The position numbers and the translations under genes are program-made. This document shows positions 34,715-43,939 of a stretch of DNA of 64,000 bases, in pieces. The stretch's first letter is position 1. Each line of letters starts with the position of its first letter. The notes beneath the pieces were generated by a model, which was given only the letters and a program-made list of their open reading frames with translations, was not told the origin of the DNA and made no database searches. Source of the stretch: Halorhabdus rudnickae (GTDB lineage: Archaea > Halobacteriota > Halobacteria > Halobacteriales > Haloarculaceae); assembly GCF_900880625.1 (NCBI RefSeq), contig NZ_CAAHFB010000001.1:2108001-2172000 (forward strand), in the 5' to 3' direction.

Positions 34715-35005
34715 ATGACAGACGAGGATGACGGCTTTCCATGGCCGCCCGCGATGTTCACGGAAGCGAGCGAGCAGGCGCTCGAACAACAGCAGGATTT
34801 CCTCCGCCGAATGATGGGCGGAGGGGCAGCCGGGATGGACATGAACCAGCTCGGGACGATGAGTCAGTTGGCGACGTTCAAGACCCGTGTGCAGAGCGGC
34901 GGCCGGATTTCCATTCCTGACGCCGAGCGTGAGGCGCTGGACATCGAGGAAGGCGACATCGTCCAGGCCGTCGTCCTGCCGGTCAAACGTAACCGGAGTG
35001 AATAA
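34715..35005 (+). CDS. AbrB-like regulator of the PHA operon
   Basis: A 96-residue protein. The first 50 residues are rich in Phe/Gln/Met (FPWPPAMFTEASEQALEQQQ, then MMGGGAAGMDMNQLG). The C-terminal half is an AbrB/SpoVT hairpin (FKTRVQSGGRISIPDAEREA followed by a LDIEEGDIVQAVV core). It is the first gene of the PHA operon and is followed by the phasin gene after 2 nt. In haloarchaea a similar protein upstream of phaP acts as a PHA-responsive repressor of the operon. The N-terminal amphipathic part could bind granules or phasin. ATG 34715 has a TATA-like element ~30 nt upstream. Confidence 0.85.
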   Translation: MTDEDDGFPWPPAMFTEASEQALEQQQDFLRRMMGGGAAGMDMNQLGTMSQLATFKTRVQSGGRISIPDAEREALDIEEGDIVQAVVLPVKRNRSE

Positions 35006-35007
35006 CC

Positions 35008-35559
35008 ATGGCAGACTACACCACACCCGTCACGACCGCATTCGAAGCACAGCGCGCGACCATCGAACAGAGCCAGAAGGCTCTCGAACAGGGCGTCGAG
35101 TTCCACAAGCGGATGAACGAAGTCGTTCTCGGTAGCCTCGAGAGTCAGGAGTCCGTCCAGCGCCGGGGCGTCGAGCTGAGCCAGACGGCGATCCACACGT
35201 ACCTCGACACGCTCGAATCGAGCGTCCCCGGCGTCGAGCCGGCCGTCGAGGAGCTGCGGAGTACCGCCGACGAGCAGTTCGAGTTCCTGCTGGAAAATCA
35301 TGCCGAAGCCTTCGATATTGCCGAAGAAGAGCTCGGTGAGGGCGTCGATGTCTACGACGAGATGACCGCCGACTCCCTCGATGCGCTTGACGAGCAGATC
35401 TCGATGCTGATCGAGGCCCACGAGGATCTCGAGACCCAGTCAGTCGACGCCGTTGAGGGCATGGCCGACCAGGTCGAGGACCTCCAGGCCCAGGTCGAGG
35501 AAGTCAGCGAGCAGATTCAGGACGTCCAGGATCAGGCCGCCGAGGCCGTCGAAGCCTGA
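35008..35559 (+). CDS. phaP: PHA granule-associated phasin (PhaP-like)
   Basis: A 183-residue, almost entirely helical, highly acidic protein (ATIEQSQKALEQGVEFHKRM, DQVEDLQAQVEEVSEQIQDV) with heptad-like coiled coils. It lies directly between the AbrB-like regulator and phaE. Haloarchaeal phasins coat PHA granules and limit their size. No membrane segment or signal is present. A T6 run 13 nt after the stop may separate its message from that of phaEC. Confidence 0.85.
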   Translation: MADYTTPVTTAFEAQRATIEQSQKALEQGVEFHKRMNEVVLGSLESQESVQRRGVELSQTAIHTYLDTLESSVPGVEPAVEELRSTADEQFEFLLENHAEAFDIAEEELGEGVDVYDEMTADSLDALDEQISMLIEAHEDLETQSVDAVEGMADQVEDLQAQVEEVSEQIQDVQDQAAEAVEA

Positions 35560-35570
35560 ACGAGTACGTA

Positions 35571-35580
35571 GTTTTTTCTC
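35571..35580 (+). terminator. poly-T element between phaP and phaE
   Basis: GTTTTTTCTC (six T at 35572-35577) lies in the 43-nt gap. Archaeal RNA polymerase terminates on T-runs without a hairpin, so this might end part of the transcripts after phaP. Confidence 0.45.
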
Positions 35581-35602
35581 CCACGCGCACACGTGATAAA
35601 CC

Positions 35603-36151
35603 ATGAGCGACAAGAACGCGGACATCGGGGCGGAGTACAGTGAGATGATCGAGGAAATGAACGAGGCCGTCGCGGAGTCCATCGAGCAGAACATGAAAGC
35701 CCAGGCAGCGTTCGTCGAGTCCTGGACCGAGGCGATGTCGGATTCGATGGTCGAGGAGAACGAACTCGCCGAGGGGACTGAAGGGTACAACCAGGCGACG
35801 GAAGTCTGGATGGACGCCGCCGAGCGGATGTTCGAGCGTTCCGCTGACGCAGCCCAGGGCGAGGAGATCGACCCCACCGAGTTCCGGGACATCTGGCTGC
35901 AGTCGGCCAACGAGGCCGCAAAGGAGATCATGGGTACCAGCGCCTTCGCGGCGGCCAACGGCCAGCTCATCCAGTCGATGCTCGATATGCGCCAGCAGGC
36001 CGACGACGTGGGCCAAGAGACCATCGCCGAACTCGGCTTCCCCACGCGCGATGACGTAGACGAGGTCGGCGAGCGCCTGGTCGAACTCGAGCGTCGCCAG
36101 CACGAAGTCGAGGAGAAACTCGACCGGATCCTCGAGGCCATAGAGGAGTGA
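35603..36151 (+). CDS. phaE: class III PHA synthase subunit PhaE
   Basis: A 182-residue acidic, helical protein beginning [20 protein letters not shown], with a central [12 protein letters not shown] segment and a C-terminal coiled coil ([19 protein letters not shown]). Haloarchaeal PhaE is shorter than bacterial class III PhaE and is required for PhaC activity. Its stop overlaps the PhaC translation start region (GTGA at 36148-36151), consistent with a coupled pair. Confidence 0.9.
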   Translation: MSDKNADIGAEYSEMIEEMNEAVAESIEQNMKAQAAFVESWTEAMSDSMVEENELAEGTEGYNQATEVWMDAAERMFERSADAAQGEEIDPTEFRDIWLQSANEAAKEIMGTSAFAAANGQLIQSMLDMRQQADDVGQETIAELGFPTRDDVDEVGERLVELERRQHEVEEKLDRILEAIEE

Positions 36152-36156
36152 TTACG

Positions 36157-37524
36157 ATGGCCGACCCACTGAGTGCCGCGCTGGACGTCCAGCGCCGGGC
36201 CCTCGAGGAGATGCAAGAGGCCGGCGAGACCGTCCAGGTGCTCGACGAGCGCCTCGAGACCATGGCCGACGTCGAGGTGGGGCAGACCCCCGCCGATGTC
36301 GTCTACGAGGAGAACAAACTCGAACTCCTCCACTACGATCCCGAGGCGGCTGGCATCGACGTTCCCGAAGACGAACGCGAGGACGTTCCGATCCTGATCG
36401 TCTACGCGCTGATCAACAAGCCCTACATTCTCGATCTCCAGCCGAACCGTTCGGTCGTGCGTCGCCTGCTGGAAGCGGGTCATGACGTCTACCTGATCGA
36501 CTGGAACGAGCCGTCGCGCCTCGACCAGCACCTGACGCTTGAGGACTACGTCGATCGCTACATCGACAACTGCGTCGACGTGGTGCGGGAGCGCTCGAGT
36601 CAGGGCGCTATCAACATCCTGGGGTACTGCATGGGCGGAACGATGAGCGTGATGTACAGTGCCCTCCACCCGGCGAAGGTCAACACCCTCGGGTTGATGG
36701 CGACCGGGCTGTACTTCGAGGAGTCGGGCGGCGTCCTCGAGCGGTGGGGCGACGAGGAGTACTACGATCCCCAAAACGTGATCGAGACGTTCGGGAACGT
36801 TCCCTCGGAGTTCTTAGACGAGGGCTTTGCCCTCATGGACCCGGTTGACAACTACGTCACCAAGTACGTCCGCTTCGCCGAGAATATCGACAACGAGGAC
36901 TTCGTGAAGAACTTCGCGCGGATGGAGCAGTGGCTCGAGGAGGGTGTCGACGTCGCCGGCGCGACCTACGCGCAGTTCCTCGAGGACATCTATCAGGGCA
37001 ACAAGCTCTACGAGAACGAGCTGTATCTCGGCAATCAGCACGTCGACATCGGCAACATCGACATGCCGGTCCTGCAGATCGTCGGGGAGTACGACCACCT
37101 CGTCCCGCCGTCAGCGAGCAAGCCATTCAACGACGTCATCCCCAGTGAAGACACGGGGATTATCGAGTACTCGACGGGTCACGTCGGTATGGCCGTCTCC
37201 TCGAGCACCCACGAGGATGTCTGGCCCCAGGTCGCCGAGTGGTTCAGCGAGCGCTCGCAGGTAGCTGTGGGAGAAGACGAGGCCGAATCGGTCGACTCGC
37301 AGGATACTGAAGCGACAGAACCGGAGGACGCCGAGGTTGACACGACCGAGGGGTCCCCCGACGTCGCGACGGTCGACGGCATCGGCCCAACGTACGCCCA
37401 GCGGCTCCGCGAGGCGGGTATCCAGACGGTCGAGGACCTTGCCGAGTCCGATCCTGAGACGGTCGCCGAGGTTGCCGAGGCCCCGGCTGGCCGCGTCGAG
37501 GACTGGTTCGGCGCGCTCGAGTGA
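36157..37524 (+). CDS. phaC: class III poly(3-hydroxyalkanoate) synthase subunit PhaC, with C-terminal HhH tail
   Basis: A 455-residue alpha/beta-hydrolase polymerase. The lipase-like box GYCMGG puts the nucleophilic Cys at 158; the other triad residues are Asp313 (GEYDHLVP) and His342 (GHVGM). It polymerises (R)-3-hydroxyacyl-CoA on the granule surface together with PhaE. ATG 36157 is chosen because GAGGAG lies ~10 nt upstream; GTG 36148 is an alternative giving three more residues. After an acidic linker (about 365-400) the last ~55 residues form a helix-hairpin-helix-like module ([20 protein letters not shown] followed by [20 protein letters not shown]). This resembles the small HhH domains of Hel308 and RadA and is not part of the catalytic fold. 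Confidence 0.93.
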   Translation: MADPLSAALDVQRRALEEMQEAGETVQVLDERLETMADVEVGQTPADVVYEENKLELLHYDPEAAGIDVPEDEREDVPILIVYALINKPYILDLQPNRSVVRRLLEAGHDVYLIDWNEPSRLDQHLTLEDYVDRYIDNCVDVVRERSSQGAINILGYCMGGTMSVMYSALHPAKVNTLGLMATGLYFEESGGVLERWGDEEYYDPQNVIETFGNVPSEFLDEGFALMDPVDNYVTKYVRFAENIDNEDFVKNFARMEQWLEEGVDVAGATYAQFLEDIYQGNKLYENELYLGNQHVDIGNIDMPVLQIVGEYDHLVPPSASKPFNDVIPSEDTGIIEYSTGHVGMAVSSSTHEDVWPQVAEWFSERSQVAVGEDEAESVDSQDTEATEPEDAEVDTTEGSPDVATVDGIGPTYAQRLREAGIQTVEDLAESDPETVAEVAEAPAGRVEDWFGALE

Positions 37525-37629
37525 CGGACTGGTCGTCGCGACAGCGGGATACCCGCTTCGTGTCCCGATCCACTTTCACCCTGGTTTGGGAACCTTCTTG
37601 AGGCAGTACGCACAACAGGAGTTACCATA

Positions 37630-40600
37630 ATGGCTCGCGCGGAGAACACGGAGTTCATCGATCTCTTCGAGGAGTTCTATCGCGATTACTACCGCAACGA
37701 GATCGGCGAGCTCGCCCAGAAGTACCCCACCGAGCAAAAGTCGCTGTTCGTCGACTGGCAGGACCTCTACCGCTTCGATCCTGACCTCGCGGAAGACTAC
37801 CGCAACAAACCCGAACAGCTCCAGGAGTACGCCGAGGAAGCCCTCAGACTGTTCGACCTCCCGATCGACGTGAAACTCGGGCAGGCCCATGTCCGGATGA
37901 CCAACCTCCCGGAGTCGACGGACATCCGGGCGATTCGGGCCGACCATCGCGGTCAGCTCGTCAGCATCCAGGGCATCATCCGGAAAGCCACCGAAGTCCG
38001 GCCCAAAATCACCGATGCCGCTTTCGAATGCCAGCGCTGTGGGACGCTGACACGCATTCCTCAATCCACCGGCGACTTTCAAGAGCCCCACGAGTGCCAG
38101 GGCTGTGAGCGTCAGGGTCCCTTCCGGATCAACTTCGATCAATCGGAGTTCATCGACGCCCAGAAGCTCCGGGTTCAGGAATCCCCGGAGGGGCTGCGCG
38201 GCGGTGAGACGCCCCAGAACATCGACGTCAACATCGAGGACGACATTACCGGCAACGTCACTGCAGGCGACCACGTCCGGGTGACGGGCGTGCTCAAACT
38301 CGATCAGCGTGGCAACGACCGCGAGAAGTCGGCCATGTTCGACGTCTACATGAATGGCGTCAGCGTCGAGATCGAGGACGAGGAGTTCGAAGAGATGGAC
38401 ATCGACGAGGACGACAAAAAGGAGATCGTCGCCCTCTCGGAGGAACGTGACATCTACGAGCAGATGACCGACTCCATCGCTCCTTCGATCTATGGCTATC
38501 CCGAGGAGAAACTCGCCATCGCTCTCCAATTATTCTCGGGAGTGACAAAACATCTTCCTGACGAATCTCGGATTCGGGGCGACCTCCATGTGCTCCTGAT
38601 CGGGGACCCTGGTACGGGTAAGTGCGTTAAATCTGACACTAGTGTCCGCCTCGCAAGTGGATCGACGAGATCGATCGGTGACCTCGTCGAGGCGAACCTC
38701 GACGACCCAAAGCCCGTTGACGACGGCGTCTGGGATCACACGTCGATTGCATTGCCGACGCTCGCGCCGGACGGGACGGTCACGACAGCCGAAGCGACGA
38801 AGGTCTGGAAACGGGAGGCTCCCGAACACCTGTATCGGATTCGGACCGAGAGTGGGAGAGAACTCGATGTGACGCCATCCCATCCGCTGTTCGTCCAGCA
38901 GGACGGGGGGCCGACGGCGCTGGAAGCTGAGCACCTCGCGGAAGGCCAGTTCGTCGCCACACCGCGATCAGTTCCGACAGCAGCGGACGATCGAATCGAA
39001 GCGGACTATCGAAGGTCACAATCCCCGAACGCGGTCCGGTTTTCTGCACCCGAAACGTGGACTCGCTCGCTTGCTCGGCTTGTGGGGTACATCGTCGCGG
39101 AAGGTCACGTCGTACATCGGACGGACAACACGGCCGATCTCCGGATCACGGACGCGGATGAACCAGTGCTGAAGGACGCCCGAGCGGCCTTCGAGGCGCT
39201 CGACTTACCGTACTCCGAGGACGTGCGAGAGGAGTCTGACGTTTCCCGCCTCCGGTGTCATTCGAGCGAGTTCGTTAGTTTTCTCGAATCCATCGAGCCG
39301 GCGATCCTCGAAAAATCGGGACAGCAACGCGTCCCGGAAGGGATTACACGGGCAAGCGATCCCATCCGTCGAGCCTTCCTTCGTGCCTATGTCGAGGGCG
39401 AGGGTCACGTTGCCACGTCCGAACGCGAACTCACGGTCGCCTCGATGAGCGAAGTGCTCCTTGAAGACGTGCGTGCACTCCTCACCACCTTCGGTATCGA
39501 CGCAAGTATCCACGAACGTCATAACGGGAGTTACCGCCTCCGGATTAGCGGGGATGATTTCGGCTGCTACGTTTCGGAGATCGGCTTCGTCACGGATCGG
39601 AAACAACTTGCCGCAGCGTCCTACGAGGAGACGGCGGGGAATACGAACCGAGATGTCGTTCCAATCTCCGGGGACACGTTACGTGAGGTTCGTGAATCGC
39701 TCGCGCTCACACAAACGGACTGCAACGTTCCCAGAACTACCTACCAGCATTACGAGCGCGGCGATCGAAACCCCAGCCGGGAATCGTTACGGGCCGTCGT
39801 CGACGCGTTCGAGGAGCGATTGGCGTGGCTGAAAGACCAGCGTGACGGGTTGGCTGCCGACGACTGGCGGACGATCGTCGAACTGCGCGAGGAACTCGGG
39901 ATCTCACAGCGATCGCTTGCCGACGGGATGGACGTCACTCAGACGGCGATCAGCTACTACGAACGGAACGAAGTCGCACCCGACGGCGGTGAGACGGTTG
40001 CCGCCAGCGCGGTCGTCCGCGACCGACTTGAGGCGGCGCTCGCCGTCGAAGCCACTGTCGAGCGCTTGGGCGATCTCGCCTCGAACGACGTTCGCTGGGA
40101 TCGTATTTCGTCGATCGAAGCGGTCGAACCCGACGACGAGTGGGTTTACGACCTCGAAGTCGAGGGCACTCATAGTTACGTTTCCAACGGCGTCGTCTCA
40201 CACAATTCACAGATACTCCAGTACATTCGCCACATTGCACCGCGGTCAGTGTTCACGTCGGGGAAGGGCTCATCCAGCGCTGGCCTGACCGCTGCGGCTG
40301 TGAGAGATGACTTCGGCGACGGCCAGCAGTGGACCCTGGAGGCGGGTGCGCTGGTGTTGGCCGACCGGGGGATTGCGGCAGTGGACGAACTGGACAAGAT
40401 GAGATCCGAAGACCGTTCGGCCATGCACGAAGCGCTTGAGCAGCAGTCCTACCACCCCGATTCAGAAATTCTCCTTGCAGACGGTCGGCGTGTCGAAATC
40501 GGTGACTTCGTGGATGAACAGATGGCCGAACGCTCCGAAGAGGTAATCGACGGCGTCGATTGTGACATCTTGCCCGTCGATGACGTTCGAGTCCATTCGG

Positions 40601-42879
40601 CTGACCTGGACGACAACGACGTACAAAAACTCCCCGTGGATCGAGTCAGTCGCCACGAGGCTCCCGAGGAGTTCGTCCGCGTCTCGTTCTCGAACGGACG
40701 AGAAGTCGTCGTCACTCCGGAGCACCCGATGTTCGTTGCGAAGAACGGTGATATTTGTACGACCGAAGCAAGTCTGGTCGACGAAGGAGATTTCATCCCG
40801 GCACCTCGCAACCTTCCGAACTCTGCCGCGACGGTCCCACTCGAAGACGAATCCCAGCGCGGTAAAGAGAAAGACGTAGCCCTACCAGCTGCTATGTCGC
40901 CTGATCTCGCCGAAATTCTTGGCTTTCTCGTCGCTGAAGGGCACTCCTATGCGGGCTCCTCCCACGAGATCGGCTTCTCCAATCAGGACGAACAGCTACT
41001 CGATCGGATGGATGAATTGATGGGTCGCGTTTTCGGTTTGGAAAGCACGGATACGACCAACGCTGCGGGCACCGTGACCAAACGGTGGATCTCGACGCAA
41101 TTCTATCGCTGGTTCCAAGAGAACTTTCCCGAATTCATGTACACTGCACGGGATAAACGGATCCCGTCGAAAGTACTCGGTGCCTCCGAAGAGGAGATCA
41201 GGCGCTTCTTGGTCGGCGCGTTCCAGGGAGACGGTGGCGTTGAGAGCGAAGCGATGGCGTTTTCGACGGCGTCCCCGGGTCTCGCCGAGGATTATGCCGA
41301 CGCGCTGGCAAAGATCGGCGTTGGGACCCGGATCCATCATGACGACGCGGAGGATTCGTGGAAAACGTACGTGATGGGAGATTCGACGGAGAAGTTTGTC
41401 ACAAAGATCGTTCAACCACGTGACGACCGATACGACGACGCCCAAGCGTTCGTTGAGCGAAGTAATGAGACGCCGAGACACCACGACGTTTTGCCGACGG
41501 ATGCAGCCCGGGAACTCCGCGAACTGCGGAATTTACTCGGGTTACGGAAGACTGGGCAATTCAAGCCCAATCTCGATAATGGCTTTGGCGTTCATATCGG
41601 CACCGTCGAAGTGGAACTTGATACACTCCGCGAGCGTGCCAAAGAGATCCGATCTGCACTAGAACGAGCGGACGATCTCGCGTCTGTTCGGAACGCTATC
41701 GGCTGGTCCGGTCGGCAACTCGCCAAGCGTCTGGAGAACGAAACGACGAGTGCAGTTCACTACGCTGAGTCTGGCGGATACGACGCTGAACGACGCGCTT
41801 CGCTCACGAGACAGGCCCTGGAAGCTGCCAAGTCTGCTCTCACGGAATTCGAGCAGCGGGCGGAGGCTCTCGAATCACGAACTGAATTCCGATATTACCG
41901 CGTTACCGACGTAGAAACGCTCCCCAACGAAGGCGAGCACGCTACGGAGTGGGTCTACGACGTGACGGTCGAACCGACCAACACCTTCGTGAGTCATGGT
42001 GTCATCCTGCACAATTCGATCAGCATATCCAAGGCCGGAATCAACGCCACACTCAAATCCCGTTGTTCGCTACTGGGCGCGGCCAACCCCAAGTACGGCC
42101 GCTTCGATCAGTACGAACCGATCGGCGAGCAGATCGACCTCGAGCCGGCGCTGATCTCCCGCTTTGACCTCATCTTCACTGTCACCGACCAGCCCGACGA
42201 GGAGGAAGACGCCAATCTGGCCGAACACATCCTCCAGACGAATTACGCGGGCGAACTCAACACGCATCGCCAGCAGAACAGCACGCCCGATTACAGCGCC
42301 GAGGAGGTCGAGAACGTCACCGAGACGGTCGCTCCCGAGATCGACCCCGAACTCCTCCGGAAGTACGTCGCCTACGCAAAGCGGAGTTGCTTCCCGACGA
42401 TGACCGAGGAGGCAAAGGCTGCCATCCGGGACTTTTACGTCGAGTTGCGGACCAAGGGGTCAGGCGAGGACGCGCCGGTGCCCGTCACGGCCCGCAAGTT
42501 GGAAGCGCTGGTCCGCCTTGCGGAGGCAAGCGCACGCGTCCGGCTCTCCGATACCGTCGAGGAGGAGGACGCCGAACGGGTCATCGGGATCGTCCGGTCG
42601 TCGCTCGAGGACATCGGCATCGATCCCGAGACGGGCGAACTTGACGCCGACGTGGTCGAGACGGGCACTTCGAAGTCCCAGCGCGATCGGATCAAGAACA
42701 TCCGCGGGATCATCGCCGACATCGAGGAGGAGTACGACGAGGGTGCACCTGTCGATGTCGTGATCGAGCGCGCCGAGGAAGTCGGGATGGAGGCCAGCAA
42801 GGCCGAACACGAGATCGAGAAACTCAAACAGCAGGGTGAGGTCTACGAACCCCGCACCGATCACTTGCGGACGACCTGA
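37630..42879 (+). CDS. mcm: replicative helicase MCM with two inteins
   Basis: A 1749-residue precursor. Removing two in-frame inteins (38623-40206 and 40447-42015) leaves about 698 residues, the normal length of an archaeal MCM. The extein has an N-terminal Cys4 zinc motif (CQRCGTL ... CQGC), a beta-hairpin region, Walker A GDPGTGK-S (split by intein 1), Walker B AVDELDKM, sensor/arginine finger SRFDLIF, and a C-terminal winged helix (IEEEYDEGAPVDVVIERAEE). The hexamer unwinds DNA ahead of the replisome. Both inteins sit in the most conserved ATPase motifs, so function depends on splicing. Start is ATG 37630. The gene is 105 nt after phaC and has its own likely promoter. Confidence 0.97.
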   Translation: MARAENTEFIDLFEEFYRDYYRNEIGELAQKYPTEQKSLFVDWQDLYRFDPDLAEDYRNKPEQLQEYAEEALRLFDLPIDVKLGQAHVRMTNLPESTDIRAIRADHRGQLVSIQGIIRKATEVRPKITDAAFECQRCGTLTRIPQSTGDFQEPHECQGCERQGPFRINFDQSEFIDAQKLRVQESPEGLRGGETPQNIDVNIEDDITGNVTAGDHVRVTGVLKLDQRGNDREKSAMFDVYMNGVSVEIEDEEFEEMDIDEDDKKEIVALSEERDIYEQMTDSIAPSIYGYPEEKLAIALQLFSGVTKHLPDESRIRGDLHVLLIGDPGTGKCVKSDTSVRLASGSTRSIGDLVEANLDDPKPVDDGVWDHTSIALPTLAPDGTVTTAEATKVWKREAPEHLYRIRTESGRELDVTPSHPLFVQQDGGPTALEAEHLAEGQFVATPRSVPTAADDRIEADYRRSQSPNAVRFSAPETWTRSLARLVGYIVAEGHVVHRTDNTADLRITDADEPVLKDARAAFEALDLPYSEDVREESDVSRLRCHSSEFVSFLESIEPAILEKSGQQRVPEGITRASDPIRRAFLRAYVEGEGHVATSERELTVASMSEVLLEDVRALLTTFGIDASIHERHNGSYRLRISGDDFGCYVSEIGFVTDRKQLAAASYEETAGNTNRDVVPISGDTLREVRESLALTQTDCNVPRTTYQHYERGDRNPSRESLRAVVDAFEERLAWLKDQRDGLAADDWRTIVELREELGISQRSLADGMDVTQTAISYYERNEVAPDGGETVAASAVVRDRLEAALAVEATVERLGDLASNDVRWDRISSIEAVEPDDEWVYDLEVEGTHSYVSNGVVSHNSQILQYIRHIAPRSVFTSGKGSSSAGLTAAAVRDDFGDGQQWTLEAGALVLADRGIAAVDELDKMRSEDRSAMHEALEQQSYHPDSEILLADGRRVEIGDFVDEQMAERSEEVIDGVDCDILPVDDVRVHSADLDDNDVQKLPVDRVSRHEAPEEFVRVSFSNGREVVVTPEHPMFVAKNGDICTTEASLVDEGDFIPAPRNLPNSAATVPLEDESQRGKEKDVALPAAMSPDLAEILGFLVAEGHSYAGSSHEIGFSNQDEQLLDRMDELMGRVFGLESTDTTNAAGTVTKRWISTQFYRWFQENFPEFMYTARDKRIPSKVLGASEEEIRRFLVGAFQGDGGVESEAMAFSTASPGLAEDYADALAKIGVGTRIHHDDAEDSWKTYVMGDSTEKFVTKIVQPRDDRYDDAQAFVERSNETPRHHDVLPTDAARELRELRNLLGLRKTGQFKPNLDNGFGVHIGTVEVELDTLRERAKEIRSALERADDLASVRNAIGWSGRQLAKRLENETTSAVHYAESGGYDAERRASLTRQALEAAKSALTEFEQRAEALESRTEFRYYRVTDVETLPNEGEHATEWVYDVTVEPTNTFVSHGVILHNSISISKAGINATLKSRCSLLGAANPKYGRFDQYEPIGEQIDLEPALISRFDLIFTVTDQPDEEEDANLAEHILQTNYAGELNTHRQQNSTPDYSAEEVENVTETVAPEIDPELLRKYVAYAKRSCFPTMTEEAKAAIRDFYVELRTKGSGEDAPVPVTARKLEALVRLAEASARVRLSDTVEEEDAERVIGIVRSSLEDIGIDPETGELDADVVETGTSKSQRDRIKNIRGIIADIEEEYDEGAPVDVVIERAEEVGMEASKAEHEIEKLKQQGEVYEPRTDHLRTT
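38623..40206 (+). other. intein 1 in MCM (Walker A site), with LAGLIDADG endonuclease
   Basis: 528 residues. It starts with Cys (CVKSDTSVRLASG) directly after GDPGTGK and ends with GVVSHN, followed by Ser as +1 residue. Block B-like TPSHPLFVQ and block F/G-like GTHSYVSNGVVSHN are seen. Two LAGLIDADG motifs, LARLVGYIVAEGH and FLRAYVEGEGH, indicate a homing endonuclease. Between the endonuclease and the C-terminal splicing half are two helix-turn-helix-like units of XRE type (LREVRESLALTQTD and ELREELGISQRSLADGM with TAISYYER), which could help recognise the homing site. Confidence 0.95.
40447..42015 (+). other. intein 2 in MCM, Ser1 type, with LAGLIDADG endonuclease
   Basis: 523 residues, inserted between EALEQQ and SISISKAG. 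The first residue is Ser (SYHPDSEILLADG) instead of Cys. It ends VSHGVILHN before +1 Ser. Splicing block B TPEHPMFVAKNGD and the terminal FVSHGVILHN are intact. Endonuclease motifs are LAEILGFLVAEGH and RRFLVGAFQGDGG. A helical region late in the protein (RNAIGWSGRQLAKRLENETT) could be another DNA-binding unit. Confidence 0.95.
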
Positions 42880-42979
42880 AACTTCCGGACCATTGGGCGA
42901 GCACTGGGATCACTCGAAACTTCCAGGCTATGAGCGAGTACTTGCGGACGATGTCGAGGGGTTTTGGCGAGATCATTCG

Positions 42980-43855
42980 TCAGTCGGACGCGGGTTCGAC
43001 GCTTCTCTCGCTGATGTCCTGGTATGTCGAGCGGAGCGTCGCGGGTGCTACGCCGGCCACCTCCGCCGCGTCCTGTTGTGTGACTTCGGTACCATGTTCC
43101 TGTGCGGCGGTGTACAGACAGGCGGCGGCGACACCGCTCGGTGCCCGTCCACCTGCGAGATCTCGATCCGTAACGATCCCGACGAATTCCCTGGCGCGGC
43201 GTTCGACTGCGGGTGTCAAGTCGAGTCGGTCGGCAAATCGCGGCAGGTACTCGCGTGGGTCGATCGGTCCGGTCTCGAGTCCGAGTTCGCGGTTGAGGGC
43301 AGCGTAGGCGACGGTCAACTCATCGCTGTCAGCCTGGGCGACGGCCGTGACTTCTTCGACCATACGGGAAATATCTGCTGACCGACAGACGGCGTAAACC
43401 GCTGCTGCCGCCATTCCTTCGATCGTCCGTCCATGTAACAGTCCAGCGTCCTGGCCGGTTTCGAACAGGACGCAGGCGTCGTCTCGGAAACCCTCGGTTA
43501 GCGACAACCGGTCGACGACCCGGCGGATCTCCATCATGCCGTACATCAGATTTCGTTCGGCCTTCGAGGCGGTTCGCGAGCGTCGATGCTGGCGACGGAG
43601 TCGAGCCATCCGCCGTCGGCGTCTGGGTCCCGCCCCGCTGTCCCGGCCGATTCGCGTCGAGAACCCCCGATCGTGCCGGGCCCGCGAGAGCGGCGGCCCA
43701 GTACGGCGCCGATTCTTGCCCTCGTCGTCGAAAGTGCGCCACTCCGGTCCGTGGTCGATTCGCGATTCGGCGACGACTAATCCACACTCGCTACAGATTG
43801 CTTCGCGGCCGTCACGCGTCAGTCTATTCCCACACTCCGGGCAGTCCCCGGCCAT
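42980..43855 (-). CDS. tfb: transcription initiation factor TFB
   Basis: A 291-residue general factor. The N-terminal zinc ribbon CPECGNRLTRDGREAICSECG is followed by the GLVV...IDHGPEWR segment, a B-reader/linker (GPPLSRARHDRGFSTRIGRD, then an Arg-rich stretch), and two cyclin-like repeats. The first repeat runs from about 100 and the second from about 195 with ARAFVGIV-type and SGVAAACLYTAAQEHG motifs. TFB bridges TBP-TATA and RNA polymerase. Haloarchaea have several TFB copies; this one has a divergent, Arg-rich linker and lacks the usual Lys-rich form. ATG 43855 is chosen over the codon five residues upstream. It is convergent with mcm. Confidence 0.93.
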   Translation of the reverse strand: MAGDCPECGNRLTRDGREAICSECGLVVAESRIDHGPEWRTFDDEGKNRRRTGPPLSRARHDRGFSTRIGRDSGAGPRRRRRMARLRRQHRRSRTASKAERNLMYGMMEIRRVVDRLSLTEGFRDDACVLFETGQDAGLLHGRTIEGMAAAAVYAVCRSADISRMVEEVTAVAQADSDELTVAYAALNRELGLETGPIDPREYLPRFADRLDLTPAVERRAREFVGIVTDRDLAGGRAPSGVAAACLYTAAQEHGTEVTQQDAAEVAGVAPATLRSTYQDISERSVEPASD

Positions 43856-43877
43856 TTCTGGTGCGTGCACGGTTATC

Positions 43878-43925
43878 GTGAAAAAGTAACTTGGATGTAA
43901 TTAATCTATTGAACTTATTTTTCAC
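43878..43925. promoter_or_regulatory. GTGAAAAA...TTTTTCAC inverted repeat upstream of tfb
   Basis: Perfect 8-bp arms (43878-43885 and 43918-43925) flank 32 AT-rich nt between the HIT gene stop and tfb (both minus strand). On the minus strand the inner arm ACTTTTTCAC is also the TATA-like element of tfb, 25-30 nt before its ATG. It may be a terminator for the HIT gene or a control site. Confidence 0.35.
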
Positions 43926-43939
43926 TGTCTAGAACGACT

